A DNA stretch of 64,000 nucleotides from Bacteroidota bacterium. GTDB lineage: Bacteria > Bacteroidota > Ignavibacteria > Ignavibacteriales > Melioribacteraceae. The notes under the pieces were generated by a model, which ran no database searches, was not told the origin of the DNA, and was given only the letters and a program-made list of their open reading frames with translations. The DNA is taken from the NCBI GenBank assembly GCA_021824635.1, contig JAKAKD010000068.1:26530-90529 (forward strand), in the 5' to 3' direction. Below, piece by piece: positions 8,559-18,364 of this stretch. Positions within the stretch are counted from its first letter, which is position 1. Each line of letters begins with the position of its first letter. A program made the translations under genes and the position numbers.

Positions 8559-11500
8559 GTGGGATTTGTGAAAGATCAAAAAACATTGCTTTTGGTGGAA
8601 GATGATGAGCTTTTAGCGCTGACTGAAACTCGCTGGCTCCAAAAAGCGGGTTATAGAGTGATACATGTTCTAAGCGGTGAAAATGCTGTTGCTGTTGTTC
8701 AAGAGCGCTATGATTCAATTGATCTGATTTTGATGGACATAAATCTCGGCGGCGGAATTGACGGAACACAAGCTGCCCAAGAAATACTAAGAGATCATGA
8801 TATACCGTTATTATTTCTCTCTTCTCGCACTGACCATGAAATTGTTGAAAAGACAGAACGAATTCCTTCGTATGGGTATGTAGTAAAAAATTCCAGTGAA
8901 GCAGTACTGCTTGCATCAATCAATATGGCTTTAAAGCTGCATGATGCTGGCAAGGAGTTGAGAGAAAAAGAAAAAGCTTTGAACAAAAATCGCACAAAGC
9001 TAAGAGGATCTGAATTTGAATCGCAAACTGGTAATAGGAAACTCTCTGGTTTTGCAGAACTAAAGCATGTTGAAGAAAGATTACTAAAATTGCAGAAGGG
9101 AATTGATTATTCCGAAGACGCAATTTTTATTACTGATAAAGACGGAAAAATTGAATTTACCAATCAGGCATTTGAAACAATCTATGGTTATAACTTTGAA
9201 GAAGTAGTTGGAAAGACACCTCGCGTAATCAAATCGAATTTAATACCACAGCAAGTCTATGAAAATTTTTGGTCTACGTTATTATCCAAAAGCTCTGTTA
9301 ATGGAGAAATCCAAAATAAAACCAAAGATGGACGCTTAATTACAATTGAAGGATCAAATAATCCGATCTTGGATAATTCCGGAGAGATTGTTGGTTTTCT
9401 TGGGATTCATAGAGATGTTACAAAACGCAAACGTGCGGAAGAATTATTGCACGAAAGCGAAGAACGGTTCCGCTTGATGGTTGAGAATAGTCCGGATATG
9501 ACTATGGTTCAGAATAAAGAAGGCTTTATTACATTTCTTAGTCATCAAGCAAAATACGTAATAGGTCACGATCCGGAAAAATTTTTAGGACAAACATTCC
9601 CGGATTATATACACCGCGATGACATTGAAAAAGCTTTTAAAGCGATGATGGATGCTTTGACAGGAAAGGAAATTATTGATTTAGAATATAGATTTATTGG
9701 AGAAAAAGGAGAACTGCATTGGTTGTCTCATACTGTTATACCAATGATCATTGATGGAGAATTAAAAAGTGTTTTTAGTACTGTCCGGGATATTACAGAT
9801 AGAAAGAATGCTGAAATTAAGCTGCGCGAAAGTGAAGAGAAGATGCGTGTTCTTGTCGAAGGATCAACTTACTTTTTCTTCTACACACAAGATGCCAAGG
9901 GCAACATAATTTACATTTCTCCTTCTGTTGAAGAGATAACCGGTTATAATGTTGAAAAATGGATTGGGCAAAAACACTGGTATGCCATCGATTCTAAAAT
10001 TAACGAGCTGGCTAAAGCTAAAACTTATCTGCACCTTGCTGGCAAAGACGAATCCGGGGCTACATTTGTTGAAATTAAACACGCCAATGGAAGCGAGATT
10101 TTATTGGAAGTTTATGAACATCCCGTATTTAGAAATAATGAAGTTGTAGGACTTCAGGGTGTTGCACATGATATTACAAAGCGAAAAAGAACCGAAGAAG
10201 AATTAAAGCTCTCAGAACTGCAGTATAAAACACTTTTTGAAAATGCTAACGATGCAATTATAATTTTCGAGCCGGAAGAGGAAATTATTTTGGAAGCCAA
10301 TCATAGAGCGTGTTTAACTTATGGTTTCTCGAAATCCGAATTCATAGGAATGAGTCTTAAATCACTCTCTAAAAATGTTATAGATGGTGAAAAACAGATA
10401 GAAAAGTTACTTAAGCAGGGAACCTATGAAGAATTTGAAACCGAACAATTCAGAAAAGATGGATCCGTTATTCATTTACTTGTAAATGCTTCTATAATTG
10501 ATTATAAAGGGGAAAAAGCTGTTCTCTCTATTAACCGCGATATAACAGAACGAAAACGTATTTATGAAGAGAGCATATACAATCACTCACTTCTAGAAGC
10601 AACAATTGAATCAACAGCAGACGGAATTCTTGTAGTTGACAAAAGAGGTAAAATTTCTAAAACCAATAAGAAGTTCGCCGATCTCTGGAATATTCCGGCA
10701 TCAGTTATCGAGTCCGGAGATGATGATAGATTACTAAAATATATTTTAGATCAGCTCAAAGATCCGGGTGCATTTAAAAGTAAAGTAGAAGAATTATATA
10801 AGAATCCGGAATTACAAAGCTATGATACTTTTGAATTTAAAGACGGACGTACTTATGAACGGTTATCAATTCCTCAAAAATTAGGGAATGAAATTATAGG
10901 AAGAGTGTGGAATTTCCGCGATATAACAGAGCGTAAACGTATAAAAAAAGTACTTGAAGAAAGTGAAAAAAAATACAAAGATTTATTTGAAAAATCAGAA
11001 GACGCGAACTTAATTCTTGTTAATGGAAAATTTGTTGATTGTAATGAGGCAGCTGTAAAGATGCTTCGCTACAAAAACAAGAAAGAACTTTTAAATGCGC
11101 ACCCTTCGGAATTATCGCCGGAAATACAGCCTGATGGAAAAACATCATTTGATAAGGCAAATGAAATGATGAATATTGCTTTAGAAAAAGGGAGCAACCG
11201 CTTTGAATGGAACCATAAAAAAGCTGATGGTGAAGTTTTTTTAGTGGAGGTGTTGCTGACTGCTATTGATATTGATGATAGAGATAAAATTATTCATACT
11301 ACTTGGAGGGATATTACTGAACGGAAAAAATCTGAGCTGTTACGAGAAGCGCTTTATGAAATTTCTGAAGCTACATTTATTGCGACTGATATGTATGCTC
11401 TTTACGAGAGAATTCATGAAGTTATCTCCACTCTAATTACAGCCAAGAATTTTTACATAGCAATCTATGATGAAAAACTAAATCAAATTTCTTTCCCCTA

Positions 11501-12542
11501 TTTTGTTGATGAATTTGACCCTCCTCAACCGCCTAAAAAACTTGGTAAAGGACTAACCGAGTATGTTCTAAGAAATGGCAAGGGAATGCTGATTGATGCG
11601 GAATTAGATATGCAGCTTAGAGGAAAAGGAGAAGTTGAACTCCTCGGTTCTCCGCAGGCTATCTGGCTTGGTGTTCCTCTTAATGTAAATGGTAAAACTA
11701 TTGGCGTTATTGTGGTTCAAGATTACGAAAATGAAAATGCCTACGATGAAAATGCAATGCAGCTTTTAACCTATATAGCAGAACAAGTTGCGCAGGTCAT
11801 TGAAAGAAAAAGAAGCTCAGATGAAATCAAAAAAATCTCGGAGGAACTGCGCGAGACTAACCAGACAAAAGATAAATTCTTCACAATCATATCGCACGAT
11901 CTTAAGAATCCGTTTCAAGCAATTAACGGCGCTCTTAAACTATTGCTTAGCGAAGAAGATTCTCTCACTGAAGAAGAAAGAAATAATTTCTTAAATGGAA
12001 TTCTAAATACATCCACAAAAGCTTATTCATTGCTGGAAAATTTGCTGATATGGTCCAGGCATCAAATGGGCAAAATGGATTTCAACCCGGAAAGAATAGA
12101 GTTATTCGAAGAAATTATTGTTAGTGTAGAACTTCTGAAAAATAATGCCGCATTAAAGAATATCACGCTGCTCAATAAAGTTGAACGTGATATTTATGTT
12201 ACAGCAGATAGAAATATGCTCGATACTGTAGTGAGAAATTTAGTTACCAACGCAATAAAGTTTACCAAAGAAAACGGCACGATTGAGATAGAATCTAGAA
12301 TTATTGATGACAATGTGGAAGTTGCTATTATTGATAATGGAGTTGGCATTCCAGCGGAAAGTTTAAGCAGGCTTTTCAGAATTGATCAATCAATTTCAAC
12401 TCAAGGAACAAAAAATGAAACCGGTTCCGGATTGGGTCTAATTTTATGCAAGGAATTTGTGGAAAAGAATAACGGAAAAATCCGCATCGAGAGCGAACTA
12501 GGAGTGGGAACTAGAATCATTTTTACACTACCAATTAATTAA
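8559..12542 (+). CDS. Hybrid sensor histidine kinase: receiver, six PAS, GAF, HisKA, HATPase
   Basis: A 1327-residue soluble protein without a membrane segment. Order: N-terminal receiver domain (about 8-125, phospho-acceptor D60 in LILMDINLG), six PAS/PAC units (about 165-290, 295-415, 418-540, 545-660, 670-795, 800-930), each ending in a DITxRKR-type linker, a GAF domain (about 935-1090), HisKA with phospho-histidine H1113 in IISHDLKNPF, and a HATPase domain with DNGVGIP and GSGLGLILCKE. The start is a GTG at 8559 or a second GTG at 8568. No response regulator lies next to it, so the target is unknown. It looks monocistronic. Confidence 0.93.
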   Translation: MGFVKDQKTLLLVEDDELLALTETRWLQKAGYRVIHVLSGENAVAVVQERYDSIDLILMDINLGGGIDGTQAAQEILRDHDIPLLFLSSRTDHEIVEKTERIPSYGYVVKNSSEAVLLASINMALKLHDAGKELREKEKALNKNRTKLRGSEFESQTGNRKLSGFAELKHVEERLLKLQKGIDYSEDAIFITDKDGKIEFTNQAFETIYGYNFEEVVGKTPRVIKSNLIPQQVYENFWSTLLSKSSVNGEIQNKTKDGRLITIEGSNNPILDNSGEIVGFLGIHRDVTKRKRAEELLHESEERFRLMVENSPDMTMVQNKEGFITFLSHQAKYVIGHDPEKFLGQTFPDYIHRDDIEKAFKAMMDALTGKEIIDLEYRFIGEKGELHWLSHTVIPMIIDGELKSVFSTVRDITDRKNAEIKLRESEEKMRVLVEGSTYFFFYTQDAKGNIIYISPSVEEITGYNVEKWIGQKHWYAIDSKINELAKAKTYLHLAGKDESGATFVEIKHANGSEILLEVYEHPVFRNNEVVGLQGVAHDITKRKRTEEELKLSELQYKTLFENANDAIIIFEPEEEIILEANHRACLTYGFSKSEFIGMSLKSLSKNVIDGEKQIEKLLKQGTYEEFETEQFRKDGSVIHLLVNASIIDYKGEKAVLSINRDITERKRIYEESIYNHSLLEATIESTADGILVVDKRGKISKTNKKFADLWNIPASVIESGDDDRLLKYILDQLKDPGAFKSKVEELYKNPELQSYDTFEFKDGRTYERLSIPQKLGNEIIGRVWNFRDITERKRIKKVLEESEKKYKDLFEKSEDANLILVNGKFVDCNEAAVKMLRYKNKKELLNAHPSELSPEIQPDGKTSFDKANEMMNIALEKGSNRFEWNHKKADGEVFLVEVLLTAIDIDDRDKIIHTTWRDITERKKSELLREALYEISEATFIATDMYALYERIHEVISTLITAKNFYIAIYDEKLNQISFPYFVDEFDPPQPPKKLGKGLTEYVLRNGKGMLIDAELDMQLRGKGEVELLGSPQAIWLGVPLNVNGKTIGVIVVQDYENENAYDENAMQLLTYIAEQVAQVIERKRSSDEIKKISEELRETNQTKDKFFTIISHDLKNPFQAINGALKLLLSEEDSLTEEERNNFLNGILNTSTKAYSLLENLLIWSRHQMGKMDFNPERIELFEEIIVSVELLKNNAALKNITLLNKVERDIYVTADRNMLDTVVRNLVTNAIKFTKENGTIEIESRIIDDNVEVAIIDNGVGIPAESLSRLFRIDQSISTQGTKNETGSGLGLILCKEFVEKNNGKIRIESELGVGTRIIFTLPIN

Positions 12543-12646
12543 TGATTGCTTCTTACCTAATTATTGAAAGAATCCTGTAAACAACCGAATAGTTTTTTAT
12601 CTTTCCGCAGTTACTTATCTTATTCTAAAATAAATACCGGAGTTTA

Positions 12647-13498
12647 ATGCTAACTGTACTGGAATCATTAAAGTTATCCACTGAATATCTTGAAAAGAAG
12701 GGAATAGAATCAGCCCGCTTAAATGCAGAACTTCTTTTGGCTGAGATTCTCAATTGCAAGCGCCTGGACTTATACTTGAAGTTTGACCAGCCGCTAAAAG
12801 AAAATGAAGTTGATATATACAGAGAGTGGATTTCGCGCCGTGGAAAATTTGAACCGCTACAATATATTATTGGTAAAGTTGAGTTTTTTGGCTTGCAATT
12901 CAAAGTTACCCGCGACGTTCTAATACCACGTTCAGAAACTGAAATCCTTGTAGAAGAAGTAATCAATTTTGCTAAAGACAAATCCGGATTGAAAATTTTG
13001 GATATTGGTACCGGAAGCGGAAATATTCCAATCGCACTTGCGAAGAATTTAACCAATGCTGAGATTATATCAGTTGATGTTTCTACAAAAGCAATCGAGG
13101 TTGCAAAAGAAAATGCTCTTCTAAATAGTGTTGAATCAAAAGTGGAGTTTATTCTTTCCGATATTAACCACTTTAAGATCGAAACCGGGTTGTTTGATAT
13201 TGTGATCTCAAATCCTCCTTACGTTAGCGCGGAAGAATATCCATCGCTTCAAAAGGAGATTGTTGAATATGAACCTTCTATTGCTTTAACTGATTCCAAT
13301 GACGGTTTGGATTTTTATAGAACGATTGCGGAAAAATCAAAATCATTTTTGAAAAAGGAAGGCAAAATCTTCTTCGAAATTGGGAAAGAACAATTTGACG
13401 ATGTAGAGAAGATACTTTTGAAGAACAATTTTTTGAATATTAAGATCACAAAAGATTATCAGCAAATAGAACGGGTAATATCCGGAGAATTGAAATGA
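12647..13498 (+). CDS. prmC: Release factor glutamine N5-methyltransferase
   Basis: Methylates the GGQ glutamine of peptide-chain release factors. The 283-residue protein has the N-terminal helical domain (about 1-85), SAM motif I DIGTGSGNIPIALAK near residue 120 and the catalytic NPPY in ISNPPYVSAEEY near residue 190, which is diagnostic for PrmC/HemK. It overlaps dtd by 4 bases (ATGA). Length and motifs match the family. Confidence 0.95.
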   Translation: MLTVLESLKLSTEYLEKKGIESARLNAELLLAEILNCKRLDLYLKFDQPLKENEVDIYREWISRRGKFEPLQYIIGKVEFFGLQFKVTRDVLIPRSETEILVEEVINFAKDKSGLKILDIGTGSGNIPIALAKNLTNAEIISVDVSTKAIEVAKENALLNSVESKVEFILSDINHFKIETGLFDIVISNPPYVSAEEYPSLQKEIVEYEPSIALTDSNDGLDFYRTIAEKSKSFLKKEGKIFFEIGKEQFDDVEKILLKNNFLNIKITKDYQQIERVISGELK

Positions 13499-13986
13499 GA
13501 GCATTGGTGCAAAGAGTTTCGGAAGCATCGGTAACAATTAGTAAACCGGAATATTTCTCGGGAATAAAAAAAGGAATGGTAGTTCTTCTTGGCGTTAAAG
13601 ATGGTGATACCGAAGAGGACCTTGCTTTTGTTGCCGATAAATGTTCGAACCTAAGAATTTTTTCCCGAAGGGATCCCTTTAATTCGGGAGAAGATGAAAA
13701 TGAAAAGATGAATCTTTCTTTGAAAGATATTGATGGTGAAGTTCTGGTTATTTCACAATTCACTCTTTACGGAGACGCTCGTAAGGGAAACCGCCCTAGT
13801 TTTATTGAAGCTGCGCGTCCGGAAATTGCAGAAGAAATGTATAACAAATTCATTCGAAGGATGAAAAGCAATCTTGGGGATGAAAAAGTTAAAAACGGAA
13901 TATTCGGTTCGATGATGCTTGTGAAAATATTTAATGATGGTCCAGTAACAATCATAGTTGAATCAAAAGGTGAAAAGAGAGAATAG
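13495..13986 (+). CDS. dtd: D-aminoacyl-tRNA deacylase
   Basis: Removes D-amino acids, and glycine from tRNA-Ala, from mischarged tRNAs. The protein opens MRALVQRVSEASVTI and contains the two active-site signatures SQFTLYGDARKGNRPSF and NDGPVTI, so the cross-subunit Gly-cisPro site should be intact. At 163 residues it is slightly longer than the usual 145-150, with an insert near residues 68-80 (EDENEKMNLS). Coupled to prmC by a 4-base overlap. Confidence 0.95.
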   Translation: MRALVQRVSEASVTISKPEYFSGIKKGMVVLLGVKDGDTEEDLAFVADKCSNLRIFSRRDPFNSGEDENEKMNLSLKDIDGEVLVISQFTLYGDARKGNRPSFIEAARPEIAEEMYNKFIRRMKSNLGDEKVKNGIFGSMMLVKIFNDGPVTIIVESKGEKRE

Positions 13987-13987
13987 A

Positions 13988-14890
13988 TTGCACTCAACAA
14001 TCATGGTTTTCATAGACGGCGTTGGAATCGGGAAAGAAGATTATCAGAATAATCCTTTCTTCAGATACGGATTCAAAACATTTTCTGAAATATTCGGTGC
14101 GATTCCTCATCTTGGCAAACAAAGATTGAAAGGAGAAAATGCTTTTTTCTTTCCGGTAGATCCTCTAATGGGTGTTGCAGATATACCTCTAAGCGGCACC
14201 GGTCAAACATCAATATTTTGTGGGGTGAATGCACCTAAAATTATAGGCAAGCATTTTGGTCCATATCCATATTCTACGTTAGTGCCGATCATAAAAGAAA
14301 AAAATATTTTTCTTGAATTCATGAAAAGAAAAAAGAAAGTTGCGTTTGCCAATGCTTATCCTAAAGTTTTTTTTGATTACGTTAATTCCGGCAGAAGAAG
14401 ATTAAGCGTCACAACCTTGAGCTGTATTTTGAATGGAATGAGATTGAATAAAATATCCGACCTTCGCAAAGGTAATGCTCTAAGCGCAGAGATAGATAAC
14501 CGCCGTTTTGTTGAGCGGTTAAATTATAAGTTGCCGATTATAAAAGCAGAGACAGCTGCAAATAGGCTTTTAAGGATCGGTTCTAAAAATCATTTTACTC
14601 TCTTTGAAATATTTCACACCGATCATTTAGGGCACGGCAGAAACATTGAATGGCTTGAATACACAACCGGCGTTCTTGACAGATTTCTTTTTCACTTGAT
14701 TACTAATCTGACAAAAGATATGACGCTTGTTGTCTGTTCAGATCACGGAAATTTTGAAGACCTTTCAATCAAAATGCATACTCTTAATCCGGCAATAGGA
14801 ATTTCTGCCGGGAAACATTCGGAATTCCTCTCTAAAAAGATTAAGAAATTGTATGATATCAAACCGGCAATAATGGAGATGTATGATTGA
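13988..14890 (+). CDS. Alkaline-phosphatase-superfamily metalloenzyme (phosphoglycerate-mutase-like)
   Basis: About 300 residues. The N-terminal metal-binding strand MVFIDGVGIG and the C-terminal CSDHGNFED with an earlier HTDHLGHG are the split metal ligands of the alkaline phosphatase / iPGM superfamily. A conserved-looking SGTGQTSIFCGVNAP contains the expected nucleophile Thr/Ser. The usual iPGM domain insertion is absent, so this is not a standard glycolytic mutase; substrate unknown. TTG 13988 falls directly after the dtd stop behind AAGAGAGAA; ATG 14003 is the alternative. Confidence 0.75.
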   Translation: MHSTIMVFIDGVGIGKEDYQNNPFFRYGFKTFSEIFGAIPHLGKQRLKGENAFFFPVDPLMGVADIPLSGTGQTSIFCGVNAPKIIGKHFGPYPYSTLVPIIKEKNIFLEFMKRKKKVAFANAYPKVFFDYVNSGRRRLSVTTLSCILNGMRLNKISDLRKGNALSAEIDNRRFVERLNYKLPIIKAETAANRLLRIGSKNHFTLFEIFHTDHLGHGRNIEWLEYTTGVLDRFLFHLITNLTKDMTLVVCSDHGNFEDLSIKMHTLNPAIGISAGKHSEFLSKKIKKLYDIKPAIMEMYD

Positions 14891-17301
14891 ATAACTATCC
14901 ACTCATAAGGTTTGTGATAATCTTTATAGTCGGAATTATAGCTCAATCAATTTTACAATTACAAATTTCTATATTAATAATTTTTTTTGCCCTTCTACTC
15001 ATCTTCACAATGGTTCTGCTACTTATCAAGAAAGATAAATTTGAATTTACCAAACAGATAGCCGTTGGTATAGCTATTATGTTGTTTGGTGCTGTCTACT
15101 TCAGTCTATTCAATCAGAAAGAAGTAAGCTATCCATTTCCGGAGCCAAAATATTCAAATGTGAAAATTGATGGAACAATTAACAGAATTGAATTAAAACG
15201 GGAAGGGAGGATCAACTTATATTTAATCAGCAACTCTGTTAAAATAAAAGAGGAATCCTATCTCGGAAAAATTAATCTTCTCTGCTCCATTTATGATGAC
15301 AATAAGAAAACAGATAAATTATTTAGCGAACTCTCAGTTGGAAATACAATAAGTCTGAAAGGAACTTTACAGCAACCGAGGAGCGAAAGAAATCCTGGCG
15401 AGTTTGATTATGAAAAATATCTCAACAGCAAAGGTATTTCTGGCATTGTCAATGTTTATAATACTGATAGTGTAAAGTTTATTTCGAAAGATGTATCTGC
15501 CATTAAGAATACAATATTTCAGATTCGTAAAAAAATTGACGAACAAATTAGTCTGCTTCATAACAAAACTACCGGCGCACTTCTGCGGGGATTAATACTT
15601 GCTGATAGAAGTTTAATAGATTATCAGATCAACGATTATTTCATAAATGCCGGCGTTGTGCATGTCCTTTCTGTTTCGGGCTTGCATGTTGGTTATATAG
15701 TCTTGATCTTTTTAGTGCTCTTCAATCGCTTTAATATTTATACGCGTTACTTGCTGACATTTATCGGATTATTGTTATATATGATTATAACCGGTGCAGA
15801 TGCGCCAGTATTTAGATCAACAGTAATGGCGTTAGTTTTATTAGCGGCGCCGTTAACCGGGAGAGATTATAACAGCTTAAACTCTCTCTCATTCTCTGCT
15901 CTAATTATTTTATTGATAAGTCCTAAAGAATTATTTAACCCAAGTTTCCAATTATCATTTTCAGCAATCTTATCGCTAATTATTATTTATCCGCCGTTAA
16001 AGCGGTTTATTGATAATCTTCATATCAAACCAAAAGCACTTAATTGGATTATAGTTTTTTGCATGACATCAATTGCTGCTCAACTTGGAACACTTCCATT
16101 CACACTAACATATTTTCACCGGCTTTCGGTCTCGGCGCTACTTGCCAACTTTATTGTCATTCCAGCTTCGGGTGCAATTGTTGCGCTTGGAATTTTATCA
16201 ATTGCAATTGGTTCGATATCGCATTGGATCGGATCAGTTATTTCATCTGCAAACGAGTTGTTAACATTCTTCACTTATTGGTTTGTTCAATTATTAGGAA
16301 AGAAAGAATATTCTTATATAACTATTAATCAATTTTCGGTTTACGATGCCGTCATCTTTTATCTAATCTTAACACAAATATTTTTTATTCTTAAGAAATT
16401 TGTTTCTTCTTCTGCAAAGATTATTGCAGTTATATCTTCGATCATTCTGATGGTACTACTAATGCGTTTTGATAATTATAATCTGATGCCTAAGAACACT
16501 CTATCAGTTATGGCGGTTGATGTCGGGCAAGGAGATGCATTCCTTATAAAATTCCCCAATATGAAAACAGCATTAATAGACGCCGGCGACAAAACAGAAT
16601 ATTTTGACAACGGCAGCCGTGTGATTCTTCCTCTTCTTGATAAACTTGAAATTGATACGCTTGATTACGCATTTATCTCTCATGTGGATTCCGATCATTA
16701 TAGAGGAATGGAAGCGATAATAAGAGAACACAGAGTAAAAATGATCTACAAACCAAAGATAGATTCTTCCTCGGTTAGCGATTTGGAGTTTGAAAAATTA
16801 TTACGCTCCCAGAATTATAAGCCGCACTACTATTCAAAAGAAATTCTTTCGATTGGAAATTCTCGTATTTATGTTTTGAATGATACAATAAACAATTATT
16901 TTGAATCTCAAAATTCCAATGATAGAAGCGGAATGTTAAAATTGGTTGCAGGGCAGAGTTCATTTCTTTTTACTGGTGATGCAAGCATAACAGCAGAAAA
17001 CAAATATATTGACGCATATAAATCTTTTTTGCAGTCAAATGTTTTGAAAGTTGGTCATCACGGAAGCAAATCAAGTACAGGGGATGAGTTCTTAAAAAAT
17101 GTAAAGCCAAAAATGGCAATTATTAGTGCAGGAATTGCTAACAAATTCCGCCATCCTAATAAAGTGATTTTAGAAAAGTTGACCGCAAATAATGTAGAGA
17201 TTTTCCGCACAGATAAAAGCGGTGCAATATTACTTCAATCTGATGGAAGAACGATAAACCCAATAAACTGGAAGCAGATGAAATCCGATTTTAATTTTTA
17301 A
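14887..17301 (+). CDS. comEC: DNA uptake channel ComEC/Rec2
   Basis: An 804-residue protein: N-terminal helices and an OB-like DUF4131 segment (about 1-190), the Competence channel domain (about 215-480, starting LLRGLILADRSLI and containing HVLSVSGLHVGYI), and a C-terminal metallo-beta-lactamase domain from about 540 (VDVGQGDAFLI, SHVDSDHYRGM, VLKVGHHGSKSST). Metal ligands of the nuclease-like domain look intact. The start is a TTG overlapping the previous stop. Indicates potential for natural transformation, or at least an intact channel gene. Confidence 0.93.
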   Translation: MNNYPLIRFVIIFIVGIIAQSILQLQISILIIFFALLLIFTMVLLLIKKDKFEFTKQIAVGIAIMLFGAVYFSLFNQKEVSYPFPEPKYSNVKIDGTINRIELKREGRINLYLISNSVKIKEESYLGKINLLCSIYDDNKKTDKLFSELSVGNTISLKGTLQQPRSERNPGEFDYEKYLNSKGISGIVNVYNTDSVKFISKDVSAIKNTIFQIRKKIDEQISLLHNKTTGALLRGLILADRSLIDYQINDYFINAGVVHVLSVSGLHVGYIVLIFLVLFNRFNIYTRYLLTFIGLLLYMIITGADAPVFRSTVMALVLLAAPLTGRDYNSLNSLSFSALIILLISPKELFNPSFQLSFSAILSLIIIYPPLKRFIDNLHIKPKALNWIIVFCMTSIAAQLGTLPFTLTYFHRLSVSALLANFIVIPASGAIVALGILSIAIGSISHWIGSVISSANELLTFFTYWFVQLLGKKEYSYITINQFSVYDAVIFYLILTQIFFILKKFVSSSAKIIAVISSIILMVLLMRFDNYNLMPKNTLSVMAVDVGQGDAFLIKFPNMKTALIDAGDKTEYFDNGSRVILPLLDKLEIDTLDYAFISHVDSDHYRGMEAIIREHRVKMIYKPKIDSSSVSDLEFEKLLRSQNYKPHYYSKEILSIGNSRIYVLNDTINNYFESQNSNDRSGMLKLVAGQSSFLFTGDASITAENKYIDAYKSFLQSNVLKVGHHGSKSSTGDEFLKNVKPKMAIISAGIANKFRHPNKVILEKLTANNVEIFRTDKSGAILLQSDGRTINPINWKQMKSDFNF

Positions 17302-17318
17302 CCCAATAAAGAGAAAGA

Positions 17319-18335
17319 ATGCAAATAGAAGAAAACGTATCACTTAAAAAGTATAATACATTCGGCGTTGATGCCAATGCCCGTTATTTTGTAGAGATCA
17401 AAACCGAAGATGAGTTGCAAGAAATTATAACCAATCAAGAATTCAAAAAAGATAAAAAAATATTTCTCGGCGGTGGAAGCAATATTCTATTTACCAAAGA
17501 TTATGATGGTCTCATTGCAAAAATTTCTACAAAAGGGAATAGGGTTGTAGATGAAAACGAAAAGGAAGTTTTAGTAGAATCATCCGCCGGTGAAAAGTGG
17601 AATGATTTTGTAACGTACTGTGTTGAAAAGAATTTCTTTGGTGTTGAAAATTTATCGTTGATACCCGGAACTGTCGGCGCGGCTCCTATTCAAAATATTG
17701 GTGCTTACGGCGCTGAATTAAAAGATGTTTTCGAATCTCTTGACGGAATAATGATAGATTCCGGTGAAAAAAAATCGTTCAGTAAAAATGAATGTCAATT
17801 CGATTACCGCGATAGTATCTTCAAGAAAAAATATAAGGATAACTTTCTTATCACCAAGGTTTTATTCCGTTTGCAAAAAGAAAAAAAATTTAATTTGAAT
17901 TACCGGGCGTTTCAATCATACCTTAAACCGGGTGAACAAAATAAATTATCTCTTAGAGAAATGAGCGAGCTTGTCAAAAGAATAAGGCGGGATAAACTGC
18001 CTAATCCTCAGAAGTATGGTAACGCAGGAAGCTTTTTCAAAAACCCGGAAGTTGACTTAAGAAAAATTAATGAACTGCAAGAAAAATTTAATGACCTTGT
18101 CCATTTCAAAGTAGAAGAGGATAAATATAAAATTTCGGCGGGGTGGTTAATTGAAAAATGCGGATTTAGAGGAAAGAACATCGGCAATGTCGGCACGTAC
18201 AAAAAACAAGCATTAGTAATTATTAATTTTGGCGGGGCAACGGGGGATGAGATAAAAAAATTTTCGGAAAATATTCAGAATGCGGTTGAAAATAAATTTA
18301 ATATAACATTAACTCCCGAAGTAAATATTTATTAA
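17319..18335 (+). CDS. murB: UDP-N-acetylenolpyruvoylglucosamine reductase
   Basis: FAD enzyme of peptidoglycan precursor synthesis. The 338-residue sequence has the FAD-binding GGGSNILF near residue 50, IPGTVGAAPIQNIGAYG near 115-131, and the catalytic serine region GNAGSFFKNP near 232. Length fits type I MurB. Starts MQIEENVSLKKYNTFGVDA, matching the family's NTF motif. Confidence 0.95.
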   Translation: MQIEENVSLKKYNTFGVDANARYFVEIKTEDELQEIITNQEFKKDKKIFLGGGSNILFTKDYDGLIAKISTKGNRVVDENEKEVLVESSAGEKWNDFVTYCVEKNFFGVENLSLIPGTVGAAPIQNIGAYGAELKDVFESLDGIMIDSGEKKSFSKNECQFDYRDSIFKKKYKDNFLITKVLFRLQKEKKFNLNYRAFQSYLKPGEQNKLSLREMSELVKRIRRDKLPNPQKYGNAGSFFKNPEVDLRKINELQEKFNDLVHFKVEEDKYKISAGWLIEKCGFRGKNIGNVGTYKKQALVIINFGGATGDEIKKFSENIQNAVENKFNITLTPEVNIY

Positions 18336-18364
18336 TTATTCATAAAACATTGTTCGAGGTAATC

